A DNA stretch of 50,074 bases from an uncultured Dysosmobacter sp. (GCA_934590165.1 CAKTOO010000022.1:1-50074), one strand, 5' to 3'. Shown: positions 6,548 to 15,387, numbered from the stretch's first letter. The notes: generated by a model from the letters alone, not told the origin. A program made the numbers and translations.

Positions 6548-8071
6548 TCACTTTCCCACTTCCAAGCAGCAAACCTTAACGCCTGACAACGCCATGGCAA
6601 ACACAAACCAAAACATACACATAACCCGGGGATAATTCCAAAGATAATCGGCCAGCCCGCACACAAGAGCGCCACACATGGCCGCGCAGGCGGCACAGGT
6701 GATGGTACGGGCGGCGGAGTCTCCGCAGTGGCGGACGGCATGGGCGGCCCGCTTGATGTTCCACAGCATGGAACTGATGAAACCCACAATGCCAAGCAGT
6801 CCAGCCTCGATCCACACCTCCAGGAAGAAGTTATGGGCGTGGACAAAGGGGGCCTTGCCGTGGTAGAGGTTCATATCCTTGATGAACGCCTGGGTTGCAG
6901 CGGTACCGAGGCCCGCTCCGGAGATGGGGGATTCCTTGATAACGTTCAGCGCCGCCTGGTACAGGGGCACGCGGCTGGCTGTGGACGTATCGTTGGGGTT
7001 GGCGATGGTCAAAATGCGGTTCCAGATGGTGGTGGGAATGCACGGTACACACAGCACACACACCACCGCGAAGGCCGGGATGAGCTTCGGCCGCCACAAG
7101 AACACCAACACCACCATGGCACACGCGATGCCCACCCAGCTGGCCCGGGAATAGGTCATGCCCAGGGCCACCACGCCCACCACGAACACACCGCCGGCCG
7201 CCAGCCGGGAAACGGTCCGTTTGGAGCACAGGAACAGCGCCAGCGTCAGGGGCAGCAGCAGAATCAGCACCTCGGCAAAGGTATTGGGGTTGTCAAAAAA
7301 GGACTCCACGCGGCCCGGCATCCCGGCATTGACCTCCAGATCCACATAGGAGGCATTGACCTCCACGCCCTGAATGCGCTGCCAGACACCGTACAGCGAG
7401 GACACCAGTACACACACAGAACTGCCGGCGGCCAAGCGCTTCAGTTCCTCACCGGAGCGAACGGCGCTGACGGTGACCAGCACGCAGAGGGCCGCGGAAA
7501 TGTGGTAAATCAAAAAGCGCAGGGACAGCGACGGCGCATAGGAAAACGCCACCGCCAGGAACATGGCGCCGAAGAGCACCAGCGGATAAAAGCCCACGGA
7601 CCGCAGGTCCAGCCGGAAGTCCTCTCCCCGATGCATGGCACCGGCGTGGAACAGCACCAGCAGCAGCGCAAAGCCCATCAGGCTGTATGCGTTGTTCCAC
7701 CGCTTGAATGGGATGACCCACAGCAGCATGATGAGCCAGGACTGGGCGATAGCGGTCTCATCCCCCAAGCGGAAGGCCAGGCGGGCAAAAAAGCTGTCCT
7801 CAAATGTCCGGGACAGGGCACCATACAGCAGATGCAGAAGGCGGGCCGGGAGATTCACAAGCGCTGTCAAGACGCGGCAGAGCAAGCTATCCGGCCAAGC
7901 CCGGGCCGCGGCGCCCTCCCGGCACAAAACGCCAAGGACTGCGCTGCCATCGATCTGCCGGTTGCACCAGGCGCCGCAGACCATCAGGCAGCGGTGGACG
8001 GTGCTCGCCTCATAAGCCGCCAGCAGCCAAAGCCAAAGCTGGTAAATAAAGCTCTCTTTCAAAAGTGTCAT
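6548..8071 (-). CDS. O-antigen ligase/polymerase-like membrane protein
   Basis: A 507-residue multi-spanning membrane protein. Hydrophobic segments alternate through about residues 100-480. The family's features are present: a PNTFAE loop before a membrane helix, MTYSRASWVG, and the large outer loop with GAGLGTAA followed by HAHNFFLEVWIEAGLLG, where the conserved His/Glu region sits. Wzy/WaaL proteins move or polymerise lipid-linked glycans outside the membrane. In a Firmicute this most likely means capsule or wall-polysaccharide assembly. It follows the GT2 gene by 13 bases on the same strand, so they form one operon. The substrate is unknown. Confidence 0.85.
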   Translation of the reverse strand: MTLLKESFIYQLWLWLLAAYEASTVHRCLMVCGAWCNRQIDGSAVLGVLCREGAAARAWPDSLLCRVLTALVNLPARLLHLLYGALSRTFEDSFFARLAFRLGDETAIAQSWLIMLLWVIPFKRWNNAYSLMGFALLLVLFHAGAMHRGEDFRLDLRSVGFYPLVLFGAMFLAVAFSYAPSLSLRFLIYHISAALCVLVTVSAVRSGEELKRLAAGSSVCVLVSSLYGVWQRIQGVEVNASYVDLEVNAGMPGRVESFFDNPNTFAEVLILLLPLTLALFLCSKRTVSRLAAGGVFVVGVVALGMTYSRASWVGIACAMVVLVFLWRPKLIPAFAVVCVLCVPCIPTTIWNRILTIANPNDTSTASRVPLYQAALNVIKESPISGAGLGTAATQAFIKDMNLYHGKAPFVHAHNFFLEVWIEAGLLGIVGFISSMLWNIKRAAHAVRHCGDSAARTITCAACAAMCGALVCGLADYLWNYPRVMCMFWFVFAMALSGVKVCCLEVGK

Positions 8072-8084
8072 AAAATGGTTTTCC

Positions 8085-9101
8085 TCAGATCCGGTTTTTC
8101 AGTCGGTACAGCTGGGTCAGCATGAAGAAGTGGCCTCCCCGCACGAAATTTGCCACCATCTGCTTATTGGGGCTCAGGCCCTCCGGCTGCACCTGGGTGA
8201 TGGCGCGGGCCATGTCCGGCCGGGCGCACAGCTCCTGCACCGCCTGCTGCCGCTGTCGGATGGTCTTGGCGCTGCCCTTGGCATACTCATTGCCGATGGC
8301 GATGAGCAGCCCCGCCCAGTTGGTATACTCCCGCCACTGGGGACGGGCCTCCTCCAGATTATACCGTTTGACCAGGTCCTCCTTCCGCACCATAAAGCGG
8401 TCGTAAACCTTCATGAGGTCTTTCATGTACTTGTGGGTGGCGGAATTGGGGTTCAGCAGGTAGCGGTACAGGGGCTGCTCCGTCACCGCCAACTTACGGG
8501 CGTTGCAGAAGTACTCCATCAAAAACAGCTCGTCCTCCAGATAGGCACCCTCGAAGGTGATGCCCGCTTTGCGAATGATGCTGGCGGAGAACAGATAGCG
8601 CCAGATGTAGCCATTGAACACCGGCATTTTCAGGCGGTCCCCCAGCAGGGGATAGACGATGCCCTCCCGAATGCCCTGCTTGTCATAAACGCCGGCAGGA
8701 AGCAGCTTTTCCGGTGCCTGTTCTCCACTGGGATACAAATTCAGATGGGCACAGCCCACCGTGTCGGCTTCCGTCTGCTGGCGCAGGCACCACATGGTCT
8801 CCAGCGCCTGGGGCTCATACCGGTCATCCACATCCAAAAAGGCGATGGTCTCGCTGCTGGCCTCCCGCAGGCCCAGGTTCCGGGCCTTGCTGACGCCGGC
8901 ATTTTTGCGGACATGGAACACCCGGATGCGGTCCTCCTCCGCCGCCAGGCGGTCGCACAGCTCCGAGGAACCGTCGGTGCAGCCGTCATCCACCAGCAGC
9001 AGTTCCCAGTCCTCAAAAGTCTGGTCCCGCACGCTGTCCACACAGCCCTGCAGGAAATCTTTTGCCTGATAGACGGGCACGATCACAGAAATACTTGGCA
9101 T
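8085..9101 (-). CDS. Family 2 glycosyltransferase
   Basis: A 338-residue cytoplasmic GT-A enzyme. It starts SISVIVPVYQAKDFL, has LLVDDGCTDGS (nucleotide-sugar site), AGVSKARNLGL, and the metal-binding FLDVDDRY. ED in YLEDELF is the likely catalytic-base region. A strong ribosome site (AAAGGAG) precedes the ATG. It transfers a sugar onto a lipid-linked or protein acceptor, and with the ligase gene behind it makes a two-gene surface-glycan module. No priming transferase or flippase is in view, so the pathway must be completed elsewhere. Donor and acceptor cannot be read from the sequence. Confidence 0.9.
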   Translation of the reverse strand: MPSISVIVPVYQAKDFLQGCVDSVRDQTFEDWELLLVDDGCTDGSSELCDRLAAEEDRIRVFHVRKNAGVSKARNLGLREASSETIAFLDVDDRYEPQALETMWCLRQQTEADTVGCAHLNLYPSGEQAPEKLLPAGVYDKQGIREGIVYPLLGDRLKMPVFNGYIWRYLFSASIIRKAGITFEGAYLEDELFLMEYFCNARKLAVTEQPLYRYLLNPNSATHKYMKDLMKVYDRFMVRKEDLVKRYNLEEARPQWREYTNWAGLLIAIGNEYAKGSAKTIRQRQQAVQELCARPDMARAITQVQPEGLSPNKQMVANFVRGGHFFMLTQLYRLKNRI

Positions 9102-9249
9102 ACTACCACTCCTTTGGGCACGTTTTCGCGCCTCTGTAACAAAAGTATTGTACCCGATTCCAGAGGGAAGGTCAACACGGGATTTATATGCTCTCTTTTA
9201 CCCTAAGTGTTGATAAAATTATCTTCGGCGATTTGACTAACCGGCTTTA

Positions 9250-9278
9250 TTGCAGGCAGTTCTGCATTATGATATGAT
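9250..9278 (+). promoter_or_regulatory. Promoter of the AT-rich orphan gene
   Basis: TTGCAG, a 17-base spacer, TATGAT (9273-9278). The ribosome site GGAGG is at 9302-9306, nine bases before the ATG at 9316. Confidence 0.55.
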
Positions 9279-9315
9279 GAATTCGACAAAGTGGAATTTA
9301 TGGAGGTAAAATAAA

Positions 9316-9864
9316 ATGATGAAACTTGATAATTTTATTGGTATGATGACGGGACATTTTGATAACAAAGAGCAGTTTAATATGATGCAGGCAACAGGAA
9401 AAATATATCCTTATGCTAAGCATGTAAATACAGTCTGCAATGACAAAATAAATAATATTCCTCAAGATTTCAATGGAAAATTTGTTGTTGAAGAAAGTTA
9501 CTATGAGACCAATGGTAACCGTCATGCATCACCGCACCTTTTCCTTATTACAGAAAATGAAGATGGAATTTTACTTTCCTCCTATGAGATTCCGGAAGGA
9601 GAAGACAAAAATACATTCTCATATGATTCTATGAAAAATGTTGATTATAGTGAACTGAAAAAATCTAAAAAGTTTACTCCGGCACTTTATCATGAAAATG
9701 ATGGCATCTGGGAGGGAGGCAGCACAAGTCAGTTTTCACCAGTAATGACATTTAAGCTTTGGGAAAAGTTTTCTGATAGTTGTTTGGAAGTATCTGAAAT
9801 TATAGAAGTTAACGGAAAGCGGACTTTTGGATACGATGATCCCATTATTTACAAACGTGTATAA
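9316..9864 (+). CDS. Uncharacterised AT-rich protein, possibly CpeT-like
   Basis: A 182-residue soluble protein without signal peptide. I do not recognise it firmly. The start (LDNFIGMMTGHFDNKEQFNMM) and the central ESYYETNG section with alternating polar strands recall the CpcT/CpeT fold, whose members begin with GxFxNxxQ, but the match is weak. The coding sequence is much richer in A and T than both neighbours and prefers codons ending in A/T, which suggests recent transfer. It has its own promoter and a good ribosome site, so it is probably expressed alone. Function unknown. Confidence 0.6.
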   Translation: MMKLDNFIGMMTGHFDNKEQFNMMQATGKIYPYAKHVNTVCNDKINNIPQDFNGKFVVEESYYETNGNRHASPHLFLITENEDGILLSSYEIPEGEDKNTFSYDSMKNVDYSELKKSKKFTPALYHENDGIWEGGSTSQFSPVMTFKLWEKFSDSCLEVSEIIEVNGKRTFGYDDPIIYKRV

Positions 9865-9955
9865 ATAAGTGATGAACATGGTGACAACTTCCAGTTTGTC
9901 AGGCAGTCCCATTTTGGTACCTCTTTTTGCTCCAGCCTCCTCCCTTCCCCGCCGC

Positions 9956-9984
9956 TTGTGGACTTTCGGAAAGCGTGATATACT
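9956..9984 (+). promoter_or_regulatory. Promoter of the deaminase gene
   Basis: TTGTGG, a 17-base spacer, TATACT (9979-9984), 32 bases before the start codon at 10016. Confidence 0.55.
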
Positions 9985-10015
9985 CTATTCAAAATCTGAT
10001 ACGGGAGGTCCCGCT

Positions 10016-10471
10016 ATGACACAGGACGAACAGTTTATGAAAGAGGCCATCCGCCTTTCCCAGCAGGCGGTGGAACACGGAAACGAGCCCTTCGGCGCCG
10101 TGCTGGTGAAGGACGGTCAGATCGTATTCACCAATGAAAACCAGATCTTCACCGAAAGCGACCCCACCTTCCACGGGGAGCTGGGCCTGCTGCGGCGGTT
10201 CTGCCACGAAACCGGCATCACGGACCTGCGGGAGTACACCCTCTATTCCAGCTGCGAGCCCTGCTTCATGTGCTGCGGCGCCATGGTGTGGACAAAGCTG
10301 GGCCGCCTGGTATACGGTGCCAGCGACATCGACCTTTGCCGCATCTTCGGGCAGGAGGGCAGCGAGTGCTGCCAGATCGTGTTCAGCCGCTCCGGCCACC
10401 AGCCCGCCGTCACCGGCGGCGTCCTGCGGGAGGAGGCCCTGGAGGTCCTGACCGCTTACTTTGGAAAATAA
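10016..10471 (+). CDS. Nucleoside/base deaminase (CDA-like family)
   Basis: A 151-residue zinc-dependent deaminase. The start at ATG 10016 is chosen because GGGAGG lies 7-12 bases upstream and residues from here match the family; an upstream in-frame ATG at 9869 would add an unrelated 49 residues and overrun the promoter. The zinc site is H53 with E55 (HGE, usually HAE or CAE) and C83/C86 in PCFMC. The motif order fits guanine/cytosine-type or tRNA-adenosine-type deaminases. Length and the lone setting favour a free-base or nucleoside substrate, used in purine or pyrimidine salvage. Exact substrate unknown. Confidence 0.85.
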   Translation: MTQDEQFMKEAIRLSQQAVEHGNEPFGAVLVKDGQIVFTNENQIFTESDPTFHGELGLLRRFCHETGITDLREYTLYSSCEPCFMCCGAMVWTKLGRLVYGASDIDLCRIFGQEGSECCQIVFSRSGHQPAVTGGVLREEALEVLTAYFGK

Positions 10472-10476
10472 AAAAG

Positions 10477-10506
10477 CATCCCCGGAGTTTTCCGGGGATG
10501 TTTTTT
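10477..10506. terminator. Bidirectional terminator after the deaminase
   Basis: CATCCCCGG / CCGGGGATG with T6 on the plus strand and T-rich sequence on the minus strand. It serves the deaminase and the convergent small gene. Confidence 0.85.
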
Positions 10507-10507
10507 G

Positions 10508-10702
10508 CTACCACAGAGGTTCTCCCTCCGCCCGCAGGCGGGCCGCCCGGGCCTGGAGCTCTGAAAATGTGGCGATTTCGCTGTCATACCGGCGCAGGTC
10601 GCTCTGTTCCTCCGGCGACAGGGTCTGGAAAAACTCGTAGGCGGACAAATCCTGGTCCAAAAGGTCCGTCAGGCAGAGATAGCCGGGAAATCCGTGGTCC
10701 AT
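10508..10702 (-). CDS. Small acidic protein of unknown function
   Basis: A 64-residue protein starting MDHGFPGYLCL. The ATG at 10702 is preferred over the one at 10756 because GGAGGTGAG lies directly before it. The protein is acidic, with LSPEEQSDLRRYDSE in the middle and a helical QARAARLRAE tail. No membrane segment or cysteine cluster is present. It shares a terminator with the convergent deaminase. I do not recognise it. Confidence 0.55.
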   Translation of the reverse strand: MDHGFPGYLCLTDLLDQDLSAYEFFQTLSPEEQSDLRRYDSEIATFSELQARAARLRAEGEPLW

Positions 10703-10768
10703 GTTTCTCACCTCCGGCCATAGTCTGCCCGGTTTCGACAATGCCGCGCCGTGCAATGTCTGGAAAAG

Positions 10769-10797
10769 AAAAACCGCTGCTTTCAGCAGCGGTTTTT
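10769..10797 (-). terminator. Terminator of metK
   Basis: AAAAACCGCTGCT / AGCAGCGGTTTTT, a 13-bp symmetric stem with a three-base loop just past the metK stop. The A and T ends make it active in both directions. Confidence 0.85.
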
Positions 10798-10812
10798 CTG
10801 ATTTTTGAATGC

Positions 10813-12003
10813 TTACAGCTCCGCCACAGCGGCCTTCAGCGCATCCACCCGGTCGGTCTTCTCCCAGGCCACGCCCAGGTCCTCCCGGCCCATGTGGCCG
10901 TAAGCGGCCAGCTGGCGGTAAATGGGCTTGCGCAGGTCCAGGCAGCGGATGATGGCGGTGGGCCGCAGGTCAAACACCTTGCGGACAGCGGTCTCCAGCT
11001 TGTCATCACTGACGGTTCCGGTGCCGAAGGTGTCCACCAGGATGCTGACAGGCTGGGCCACGCCGATGGCGTAGGCCAGCTCCACCTGGCAGCGGCGGGC
11101 CAGACCGGCGGCCACGATGTTCTTGGCCACCCAGCGGGCAGCGTAGGCCGCGGAGCGGTCTACCTTGGTGGGGTCCTTGCCGGAGAAGCAGCCGCCGCCG
11201 TGAGGGGCACTGCCGCCGTATGTATCCACGATGATCTTACGGCCGGTGAGGCCGGCGTCCGCCGCGGGACCGCCCTTGACGAAGCGGCCGGTGGGGTTGA
11301 CATAATATTTTGTATTCTCGTCCAGCATATCGGCGGGGATGACCACCTTCGCCACCTGCTCGATCATATCCTGGCGGATCTGCTCCAGGGTGACATTTGG
11401 GTTGTGCTGGGTGGAGATGACCACGGCATCCACCCGGACGGGGCGGTCGTTCTCATCGTACTCCACGGTGACCTGGCTCTTGCCGTCGGGACGCATGTAG
11501 TTCAGAAGTCCGCTCTTGCGGACCTCAGCCATGCGCTTGCACAGCTTCTGGGCCAGGGACAGGGGCAGAGGCATCAACTCAGGGGTCTCGTCGCAGGCAT
11601 AGCCAAACATCATGCCCTGGTCGCCGGCGCCCTCGCCCAGTTCGGCGTCGGCGCTGCTCTTGCTTTCCAAAGACTTGTCCACACCCAGGGCGATGTCGGC
11701 GGACTGCTCGTCGATGGAGGTGATGATACCACAGGTGTCGCAGTCGAAGCCGTACTTGCCACGGTCATAGCCGATGTCCCGGACCACTTCCCGGGCGATC
11801 TTGGCAATGTCCACATAGCAGCTGGTGGTGATCTCGCCCATGACATGGATGAGGCCGGTGCAGGCCGTGGTCTCGCAGGCCACGCGGCCCTGGGGGTCCT
11901 GAGCCAGGATGGCATCCAGAACAGCGTCGGAAATCTGGTCGCAGATCTTGTCGGGATGTCCCTCGGTCACGGACTCAGAGGTAAATAAATAATGTCTTGC
12001 CAT
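10813..12003 (-). CDS. metK: S-adenosylmethionine synthetase
   Basis: A 396-residue full-length enzyme that makes SAM from methionine and ATP in the cytoplasm. It shows ESVTEGHPDK at the N-terminus (ATP/methionine site), GAGDQG in the middle, and the phosphate-binding GGGCFSGKDPTKVDRS loop. AAGGAG lies ahead of the ATG. It is a single-gene unit with its own terminator. The 5' leader (12004-12185) contains a SAM-I riboswitch and expression-platform terminator, so high SAM should end transcription before the gene. No anomaly is visible. Confidence 0.98.
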   Translation of the reverse strand: MARHYLFTSESVTEGHPDKICDQISDAVLDAILAQDPQGRVACETTACTGLIHVMGEITTSCYVDIAKIAREVVRDIGYDRGKYGFDCDTCGIITSIDEQSADIALGVDKSLESKSSADAELGEGAGDQGMMFGYACDETPELMPLPLSLAQKLCKRMAEVRKSGLLNYMRPDGKSQVTVEYDENDRPVRVDAVVISTQHNPNVTLEQIRQDMIEQVAKVVIPADMLDENTKYYVNPTGRFVKGGPAADAGLTGRKIIVDTYGGSAPHGGGCFSGKDPTKVDRSAAYAARWVAKNIVAAGLARRCQVELAYAIGVAQPVSILVDTFGTGTVSDDKLETAVRKVFDLRPTAIIRCLDLRKPIYRQLAAYGHMGREDLGVAWEKTDRVDALKAAVAEL

Positions 12004-12034
12004 AGTTGTTCTCCTTCTTCCCTTTCAAGAGGCG

Positions 12035-12065
12035 AAAAAAAGCGCGTTTCGACGACGAAACGCGC
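12035..12065 (-). terminator. Riboswitch-controlled terminator before metK
   Basis: GCGCGTTTCG / CGAAACGCGC with T7 on the minus strand, between the SAM-I aptamer and the metK ribosome site. This is the expression platform. Confidence 0.85.
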
Positions 12066-12083
12066 AGAAAAAACTTCTTCTCG

Positions 12084-12180
12084 CTCCTCATCTGTCGGTA
12101 TCCGCCGGATTTGGCACCTTACAACGCAGGTTGCCGTGGTTTCATAGGGCCGTTCCCTCCGCCACTCTTGATAAGGGATA
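12084..12180 (-). promoter_or_regulatory. SAM-I riboswitch (S-box) controlling metK
   Basis: The minus strand shows the S-box signature in order: CTTATCAAGAG, GGCGGAGGGAAC, GGCCCTATGAAACC, CGGCAACC, AAGGTGCCAAATCC, and GATGAGGA closing the P1 stem with CTTATC. Binding of SAM should stabilise P1 and let the terminator at 12035-12065 form. Confidence 0.95.
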
Positions 12181-12194
12181 TCAAATTTTCATAT

Positions 12195-12225
12195 ATTATA
12201 CTAACATGTTTTATAGGTTTGTCAA
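12195..12225 (-). promoter_or_regulatory. Promoter of the riboswitch-metK transcript
   Basis: On the minus strand a perfect TTGACA (12220-12225) and TATAAT (12195-12200) are separated by 19 bases, slightly long. The start site would lie just upstream of the aptamer. Confidence 0.6.
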
Positions 12226-12286
12226 GAGGGCTTTTCCCCCGATTCCAGCAAAAAGGTCCCTTTTTTCCATCGTTTAAAAATTATAC

Positions 12287-12315
12287 ATGACTTTTTTCCA
12301 ATAAGAGGGTATAAT
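12287..12315 (+). promoter_or_regulatory. Promoter of the rhomboid-like gene
   Basis: ATGACT, a 17-base spacer, and TATAAT (12310-12315). The ribosome site GGAGGG follows at 12337-12342. Confidence 0.6.
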
Positions 12316-12350
12316 GCACAATATCCGTGAAACAATGGAGGGTCTTAACT

Positions 12351-13223
12351 TTGAAAAAGCTGAACGATGCCGTGGACCGCTTCGCATACAGCCATCCCAA
12401 TTTCGGCATCCCCAACCTGATGAAATTCATCGTGGCCGGCAATGTGATCGTATTTTTGCTGCTGCGGCTGAGCAATTATTCCCTGTACGGCTATCTGGGC
12501 TTCAACTGGGGCCAGGTCCTGCATTTACAGCTATGGCGGCTGGTCAGCTTTATTTTCGTGCCGGATGTCAGTAATATCTTTTATCTCATCATCAACCTAT
12601 ACTTTTATTACTTCATCGGCAATCTGCTGGAGCGGGAATGGGGCACGCCGAAATTCAACCTCTATTATCTCTCCGGCGTGGTGCTGACGATTCTGGTAGG
12701 CATCATTGGCTATTACGCCTTCAACGTCAATTACACCATTTTCGGCACCTATTACGTCAGCATGTCTATGTTCCTGGCCTTTGCCGCCTTGTACCCCGAC
12801 GCCCAGGTGCTGCTGTTCTTCATCATCCCCATCAAGATGAAGTGGCTGGCCATTCTGGACGCGGTGCTCTTTGCCGTGGACATTCTCGGCGCCCTGCTGC
12901 GGCTGGACTTTGTCAGCGCCCTCATTCCCGTCATTGCCCTTTTGAACTTCCTGGTATTCTTCTGGACGGACCTGGCGGAGGCCTTCGGTTCCCGGCGGCG
13001 CATGGCCCGCCATCAGAATTCCCACCAGACCATTCAGTTCAAGTCCGCTGTGAAGCAGCAGCAAAAAAAGGAATCCCAGCAGGGCTACCGGCATAAGTGC
13101 TGCGTCTGCGGCCGCACGGACACCGACTATCCCGAACTGGAATTCCGCTACTGCTCTCGCTGCGCCGGATACCACTGTTTCTGCCAGGACCATATTTTCA
13201 ACCACGTGCATTTTACGGAATAA
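12351..13223 (+). CDS. Rhomboid-like membrane protein with zinc-ribbon tail
   Basis: About 290 residues. The TTG at 12351 is the likely start because GGAGGG sits eight bases before it; a GTG at 12327 lies upstream of that ribosome site. Six or so membrane helices fill residues 25-200, with rhomboid-like topology and LEREWG in the L1 loop. The usual catalytic GxSG is not seen: the corresponding helix reads TYYVSMSMFLA. The C-terminus carries a CCVCGRTD...YCSRCAGYHCFCQDH cluster typical of a zinc ribbon. It may be an inactive rhomboid or Der1-like chaperone rather than a protease (inference). It is transcribed alone. Confidence 0.75.
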   Translation: MKKLNDAVDRFAYSHPNFGIPNLMKFIVAGNVIVFLLLRLSNYSLYGYLGFNWGQVLHLQLWRLVSFIFVPDVSNIFYLIINLYFYYFIGNLLEREWGTPKFNLYYLSGVVLTILVGIIGYYAFNVNYTIFGTYYVSMSMFLAFAALYPDAQVLLFFIIPIKMKWLAILDAVLFAVDILGALLRLDFVSALIPVIALLNFLVFFWTDLAEAFGSRRRMARHQNSHQTIQFKSAVKQQQKKESQQGYRHKCCVCGRTDTDYPELEFRYCSRCAGYHCFCQDHIFNHVHFTE

Positions 13224-13232
13224 GCATTTCTT

Positions 13233-13266
13233 GCGGCGCCGGAAAACACTCCGGCGCCGCTTTTTT
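13233..13266 (+). terminator. Terminator of the rhomboid-like gene
   Basis: GCGGCGCCGG / CCGGCGCCGC with an eight-base loop and T6. Confidence 0.9.
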
Positions 13267-13356
13267 ACATATTTTATATGGAAATGTGCTCCATGATTTG
13301 ATATATTAAATTGTTACGAATCATCCCTTAATCCGGAATCCGGAGGAGGCATCCAT

Positions 13357-14031
13357 ATGCGTCTTTTAATTGTGGAAGACGAGCAGGGCATGGCGGAGGG
13401 ACTGCGGGCTCTGCTGGAAAAACAGGGTTATGTTACAGACCTGGCCTTTGACGGCGACAGCGGGCTGGACAACGGCCTGACCGGCCTGTACGACCTCATT
13501 ATTCTGGACATCATGTTGCCGAAGCGGAACGGTCTTTCCGTGCTGGAGGAACTGCGGCGGGGCGGCATCGAGACCCCCGTCATGATGCTGACGGCCCGCA
13601 GCAGCGTGCCGGACCGCATCCAGGGACTGGATCACGGCGCCGATGACTATTTGACCAAGCCCTTTGACACCGGGGAGTTTCTGGCCCGTGTCCGGGCCTT
13701 GACCCGGCGCAACGGAATGCCGCTGGAGGACGCCCCCTCCTTCGGCGACATCCGGCTGGACCGGCGGAAGCTGGAGCTGTGCCGGGGCAGCGAGCGGCTG
13801 CGCCTGGGGCCCAAGGAGTTTCAGGTGATGGAGTGCCTGCTGATGAACAAAAACCAGATCGTTCCCCGGCCGCTGCTTTGCGAGAAGGTCTGGGGGCTGC
13901 TCAGTGAGGCGGAGTACAATAACGTGGAGGTCTACATCTCCTTCCTGCGGAAAAAGCTGCGGGCCCTGCACTCCAACGTGCAGATCCTGTCCATCCGCAA
14001 CGCTGGCTATCACCTGGAGGTACAGCCATGA
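13357..14031 (+). CDS. OmpR-family response regulator
   Basis: A 224-residue two-domain regulator. The receiver domain (about 1-115) has the acidic pair at E7/D8, phospho-acceptor D51 in LIILDIMLP, the MLTARS switch Thr, and the KPFD lysine. The C-terminal winged helix (about 130-220) ends YISFLRKKL...IRNAGYHL, as in OmpR/PhoB DNA-binding domains. A strong GGAGGAGG precedes the ATG. Its stop overlaps the histidine kinase start (ATGA), so the pair is translationally coupled. The RND efflux operon 350 bases downstream on the same strand is the likely target (inference). Confidence 0.95.
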   Translation: MRLLIVEDEQGMAEGLRALLEKQGYVTDLAFDGDSGLDNGLTGLYDLIILDIMLPKRNGLSVLEELRRGGIETPVMMLTARSSVPDRIQGLDHGADDYLTKPFDTGEFLARVRALTRRNGMPLEDAPSFGDIRLDRRKLELCRGSERLRLGPKEFQVMECLLMNKNQIVPRPLLCEKVWGLLSEAEYNNVEVYISFLRKKLRALHSNVQILSIRNAGYHLEVQP

Positions 14032-15287
14032 TCCGGAAGCTGCAAAGAAAGATCGTCCTGACTACCACGCTGACCCTGGCACTTCTCGTGCTTTTAGGCA
14101 ATCTGATGGTCCACGTAGCCGTTGTGCGGGTATGCGGACAGATGACAGACCATATTTTAAAAAGTCTGGCGGAAAATGAGGAGGTCTTCCGGAGCTCTCA
14201 GCAAGGCCAGTTTGTGGAGGACCTGGCCTTTGGCAAGCTGACTGTAACGAAGGAGGAGTTGTTCAGTCTTCTGGCCACCCCCCTGTACGTGGCGGAGTTT
14301 GGACCGGATGACACGCTTCTCTGCTTTGAAGACCTGCGAAGCGAAACCCCTTTGAATCCCAGCGATATGGAGCCGGTGCTGCGCACCGTCAGCCAGCGGG
14401 AAGTCGGTAGCGGCAGCACCGGAGGTTTCCGTTACTATAAGGTAGAAAAGCCCTACGGTTATTTTGTGATCCTGGCGGACAACGGGTTGGGGTTTTCTCA
14501 AAACATCGGCCGCCATCTGCTGCGGGTGAGCCTCAGTGTCAGCCTTCCAGTGCTGTTTCTGCTGTTTTGCATCAGCATCCTCTTGTCCCGCTACGCCATC
14601 TCCCCTGCTGTGGCCGCCCTGAAACGGCAAAAGCAGTTCATCTCCGATGCCGGACACGAATTGAAAACACCGCTTTCCACCATCACGGTAAACGCGGCGG
14701 TGCTGGCCTCGGAGCTTGGCCCCAACAAGTACATGGACTGCATCCAGTATGAGACCCAGCGGATGGATGTTCTGGTGCGTCAGCTGCTGGAGGTGGCCTG
14801 TCTGGATGACGCGGAGCCGGTGGAGCGAAGGGAATTCTTCTCTTTGTCCGAGGTGGTCTATCAGGCCACGCTGCCCTTTGAAAGTCTGGCCTTTGAGCAG
14901 AATATCCGCTACACAACGGATATTCAGGAAGACTGTTCCTTCTGCGGCGATCCGGAGCGTATCCGTCAGGTAGCGGGCATCCTGCTGGACAATGCCTTCA
15001 AGTATTGCAGCCCCGGCGGTGAAGTCTCTTTGCAGCTTCATCAGGAGGGCCGTCATTTGACGCTGGAGGTTTACAACTCGGGCCATGGCATCGCCCCGGA
15101 GGACCTGCCTCATATCTTTGAGCGATTCTACCGCTGCGACAAGGCCCGCACCGGTAACGGCAGCTACGGGCTGGGCCTGGCCATCGCCCGGGCCGCTGTG
15201 GAGACCTCCGGCGGAAAGATCAGCGCCGAAAGTGAATACGGCCATTGGAGCCGCTTCCGGGTAACGCTGCCGGAACGGAATTTTTAA
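14028..15287 (+). CDS. Sensor histidine kinase
   Basis: A 419-residue membrane kinase, partner of the preceding regulator. Helix 1 (about 14-36) and helix 2 (about 165-188) bracket a sensor domain of about 130 residues outside the membrane. The phosphorylated His is H210 in SDAGHELKTPLS. The ATPase domain has DNAFKYC (N box), NSGHGIAPEDLPHIFERFYR (G1/F boxes) and GLGLAIA (G2 box). All catalytic motifs look intact. The ligand is unknown; the adjacent drug-type efflux operon suggests detection of envelope stress or antimicrobials. Confidence 0.95.
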   Translation: MIRKLQRKIVLTTTLTLALLVLLGNLMVHVAVVRVCGQMTDHILKSLAENEEVFRSSQQGQFVEDLAFGKLTVTKEELFSLLATPLYVAEFGPDDTLLCFEDLRSETPLNPSDMEPVLRTVSQREVGSGSTGGFRYYKVEKPYGYFVILADNGLGFSQNIGRHLLRVSLSVSLPVLFLLFCISILLSRYAISPAVAALKRQKQFISDAGHELKTPLSTITVNAAVLASELGPNKYMDCIQYETQRMDVLVRQLLEVACLDDAEPVERREFFSLSEVVYQATLPFESLAFEQNIRYTTDIQEDCSFCGDPERIRQVAGILLDNAFKYCSPGGEVSLQLHQEGRHLTLEVYNSGHGIAPEDLPHIFERFYRCDKARTGNGSYGLGLAIARAAVETSGGKISAESEYGHWSRFRVTLPERNF

Positions 15288-15387
15288 ATTGTTCTCAGTT
15301 TTAACGCCGGTTTTCAATCTTGGCTTAAACTTGCCACCGTAATGTAAGGAAGTCATGTTGGGAATAAGAGTAAACGGAGGAGTTCGT

